This document shows positions 62,188 through 64,000 of a DNA stretch of 64,000 bases, in pieces (position 1 is the first letter of the stretch; every line of letters begins with the position of its first letter). Origin of the DNA: Duganella sp. CF517 (GTDB taxonomy: Bacteria > Pseudomonadota > Gammaproteobacteria > Burkholderiales > Burkholderiaceae_D); assembly GCF_900110275.1 (NCBI RefSeq), contig NZ_FODC01000003.1, forward strand, positions 248,001-312,000, written 5' to 3'. The notes under the pieces were generated by a model. It was not told the origin of the DNA, ran no database searches, and saw only the letters and a program-made list of their open reading frames with translations. A program made the translations under genes and the position numbers.

Positions 62188-63747
62188 ATGGAATGGCTAT
62201 TCGACCCAAACATTTGGGTCGGTCTGTTTGCATTAATCGTTCTCGAAATCGTACTTGGCGTCGACAATCTCATCTTCATCGCGATCCTCGCCGATAAACT
62301 GGCGCCGGAGCAGCGCGACAAGGCGAGGCTCGTCGGCCTGAGCCTGGCGATGCTGATGCGCCTGGGCTTGTTGAGCGTAATGTCCTGGCTGGTCACCCTG
62401 ACCGAACCGCTGTTCTCGATTGCCGCGCTAAGCTTCTCCGGACGGGATTTGATCCTGCTGCTGGGCGGCTTCTTCCTGCTGTTCAAAGCCACGATCGAGC
62501 TCCACGAGCGGGTCGAAGGCAAGGTGCACGAAACCCAGGGCGGCTCCAGGGTCTACGCCGGTTTCGGCGCGGTCGTCGCCCAGATCATCGTGCTCGACGC
62601 CGTGTTTTCGCTCGACGCGGTCATCACGGCGGTCGGCATGGTGGATGAGCTTGGCGTCATGATGGCCGCCGTCGTCATTTCGATGGGCGTGATGCTGCTT
62701 GCCTCCAAGCCGCTGACCCGCTTCGTCAATGCCCATCCGACGGTGGTGGTGCTGTGCCTGAGTTTCCTCTTGATGATCGGCCTGAGCCTGATCGCCGAGG
62801 GCCTCGGCTTCCACATTCCGAAGGGTTATCTGTATGCCGCCATCGGCTTCTCGGTGGTGATCGAGGCGCTCAACCAGTTGGCGCGCCGTAATTTCGTCAC
62901 CCGCGAATCGCGTGTTCCATTGCGCGACCGCACCGCCGATGCCGTGTTGCGCCTGTTGGGCAGCAAGAAGCGCGTCGCCGCCGGTGGCGAAGAAGAGGGC
63001 ACCACGACGGCCGTGGTGCCGGAAGCGTTCGAGCAAGAAGAGCGCAACATGGTCAGCGGCGTGCTCAGCTTGTCGCAACGCTCGGTGCGCTCGATCATGA
63101 CGGTGCGCTCGAACATTTCATGGATCGACCTGGACGCCGACACGGCCACGATCCAGGGCCAGATTCTGGAAACGCCGCACAGTTTCTTCCCGGTCAGCCG
63201 TGGGCAGCTGGACAACATCATCGGCGTCGTCCGCGCCAAGGAGCTGATGGCCAACCTGGCGCGCGGCGTGCCGATCCCGCCCGAGCATATCCGCGAGCCC
63301 ATCATCATGCCCGAGGCCAGCGGCGTGCTGAAGGTGATGGAGACGTTGAAGCGTTCGCGCGGTCAATTGGTGTTGATCGCCGACGAGTACGGCACGATCC
63401 AGGGCGTGGTGACGCCGATCGATATCCTGGAAGCGATCGCCGGCGAGTTCCCCGACGAGGACGAGCAGCCGGATGTGCAGGAGCAGGGGCCGGGTTGCTG
63501 GCGCGTCGCCGGCACGGCCGATCTGCATTATCTGGAGCAAGTGCTGGAGACGGACGAACTGATCAGCGAGAACGACGATTACACGTCGCTGGCGGGCTTC
63601 ATGCTGGAGCGTCTCGGCAACCTGCCCACCGTGGGCGAGGCGGTCGAGGTTGACGGTCTGCGGTTCGAGGTGATCGAGGTGGTCGAGCGGCGCATCGCGG
63701 CCGTGATGGTGACGCGCGTCGAACCGGCGACATCGGTCGACGAATAA
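62188..63747 (+). CDS. TerC/CBS/CorC-domain membrane protein (YoaE-like)
   Basis: A 519-residue protein like E. coli YoaE (518). Residues 1-240 form a TerC-type membrane domain with six to eight helices; [13 protein letters not shown] and [16 protein letters not shown] carry the acidic residues of the predicted ion path. Residues about 300-425 are a CBS pair ([34 protein letters not shown]), and 440-510 a CorC/HlyC domain. It is probably a metal ion exporter or partner of metalloenzyme secretion; function is not settled. It follows the GH28 gene after 77 bases. Confidence 0.92.
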   Translation: MEWLFDPNIWVGLFALIVLEIVLGVDNLIFIAILADKLAPEQRDKARLVGLSLAMLMRLGLLSVMSWLVTLTEPLFSIAALSFSGRDLILLLGGFFLLFKATIELHERVEGKVHETQGGSRVYAGFGAVVAQIIVLDAVFSLDAVITAVGMVDELGVMMAAVVISMGVMLLASKPLTRFVNAHPTVVVLCLSFLLMIGLSLIAEGLGFHIPKGYLYAAIGFSVVIEALNQLARRNFVTRESRVPLRDRTADAVLRLLGSKKRVAAGGEEEGTTTAVVPEAFEQEERNMVSGVLSLSQRSVRSIMTVRSNISWIDLDADTATIQGQILETPHSFFPVSRGQLDNIIGVVRAKELMANLARGVPIPPEHIREPIIMPEASGVLKVMETLKRSRGQLVLIADEYGTIQGVVTPIDILEAIAGEFPDEDEQPDVQEQGPGCWRVAGTADLHYLEQVLETDELISENDDYTSLAGFMLERLGNLPTVGEAVEVDGLRFEVIEVVERRIAAVMVTRVEPATSVDE

Positions 63748-63786
63748 CGCGCGGGGGTCGTCGGCGGCGCATTTCCAGGCCGCTGA

Positions 63787-63813
63787 CGTGTCCCAGCGCG
63801 CAGCGTGGACACG
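63787..63813. repeat. hairpin CGTGTCC / GGACACG after the TerC-like gene
   Basis: A 7-bp perfect stem with a 13-base loop, 40 bases after the TerC-like stop. There is no T run; it may still slow or end transcription. Confidence 0.4.
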
Positions 63814-63887
63814 CCGAGGCGGTCACCCGAGGCCTGCCAAGCCGGTGCCCATTCGCCCAGCGCGTGTCTGAACTTTTCACTTTCGAT

Positions 63888-64000
63888 GCATCCACATCAA
63901 GGATGCGTACGTATTTATGTCTGAATGACCGGTGAAGTGCCGCCGGTCGCGGCAAGGCACTAAGAGGCCTTGGCAGACTAACGCGATCAATCGAAGGAGA
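63888..64000 (+). promoter_or_regulatory. structured leader of a gene beyond the right edge
   Basis: Two hairpins precede a ribosome-binding site. The first is GCATCC/GGATGC (63888-63906). The second is stronger: AGTGCC-GCCG-GTCG-CGGC-AA-GGCACT (63936-63961), ten pairs with a 2-base bulge. GAAGGAGA at the very end (63993-64000) is a good ribosome-binding site, so the next gene should start just outside. No known riboswitch is recognised. Confidence 0.45.

Overview
The window is GC-rich, densely coded DNA from a betaproteobacterium, most likely Oxalobacteraceae (Massilia/Duganella type). That placement is inferred from the gene families and their order; no rRNA or other marker gene is present. 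No tRNA, rRNA, CRISPR array or intact insertion sequence was found.

Positions 1-36345 are one large exopolysaccharide locus of the exosortase A (XrtA/EpsH) PEP-CTERM type. Its core is a leftward operon of thirteen genes from 29384 to 11950, most joined by 4-base ATGA overlaps: chain-length protein, tyrosine autokinase, outer-membrane protein, UDP-GlcNAc 2-epimerase, polysaccharide deacetylase, FemAB-like protein, glycosyltransferase, an exosortase A-EpsI fusion, glycosyltransferase, asparagine-synthase amidotransferase, glycosyltransferase, a glycosyltransferase-CapK fusion and a methyltransferase. Around it lie a rightward block (5919-11963: a GT2-GT4 fusion, another GT4, an MBOAT O-acyltransferase and its SGNH partner), an O-ligase/polymerase (4517-5818), a PLP decarboxylase with a second asparagine-synthase-like protein (1375-4499), and an acyl carrier protein with a GNAT protein at the left edge. 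To the right are the export lipoprotein, a FeeM-like acyltransferase, the TPR lipoprotein PrsT, and a TviB/TviC-type pair that should supply a HexNAc-uronic acid. The usual EpsB initiating transferase, the PrsK/PrsR regulators, the AMP-ligase and the exosortase-associated hydrolases are not in the window, nor is any obvious PEP-CTERM substrate, so the cluster probably continues to the left.

Positions 36465-47458 hold two conserved leftward systems: the stress-associated prkA-yeaH-spoVR operon, and the Anbu (proteasome-like) cluster of ATP-grasp, alpha-E, transglutaminase-like and Anbu genes. Between and beside them are a small lipoprotein with its own promoter and terminator, an Hpt phosphotransfer protein and a PRC-barrel protein.

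Positions 47598-54935 look like a cell-wall turnover group: a D-amino-acid dehydrogenase, MurNAc-6-phosphate etherase, a LysR regulator, and a TonB-dependent receptor overlapping an S66 LD-carboxypeptidase. Next come a MazEF toxin-antitoxin pair with a palindrome over its promoter, a DUF455 ferritin-like protein, a paoABC-type periplasmic molybdenum aldehyde oxidoreductase operon, a GH28 family protein and a TerC/CBS/CorC membrane protein. The last 253 bases hold hairpins and end in a ribosome-binding site for a gene beyond the edge.
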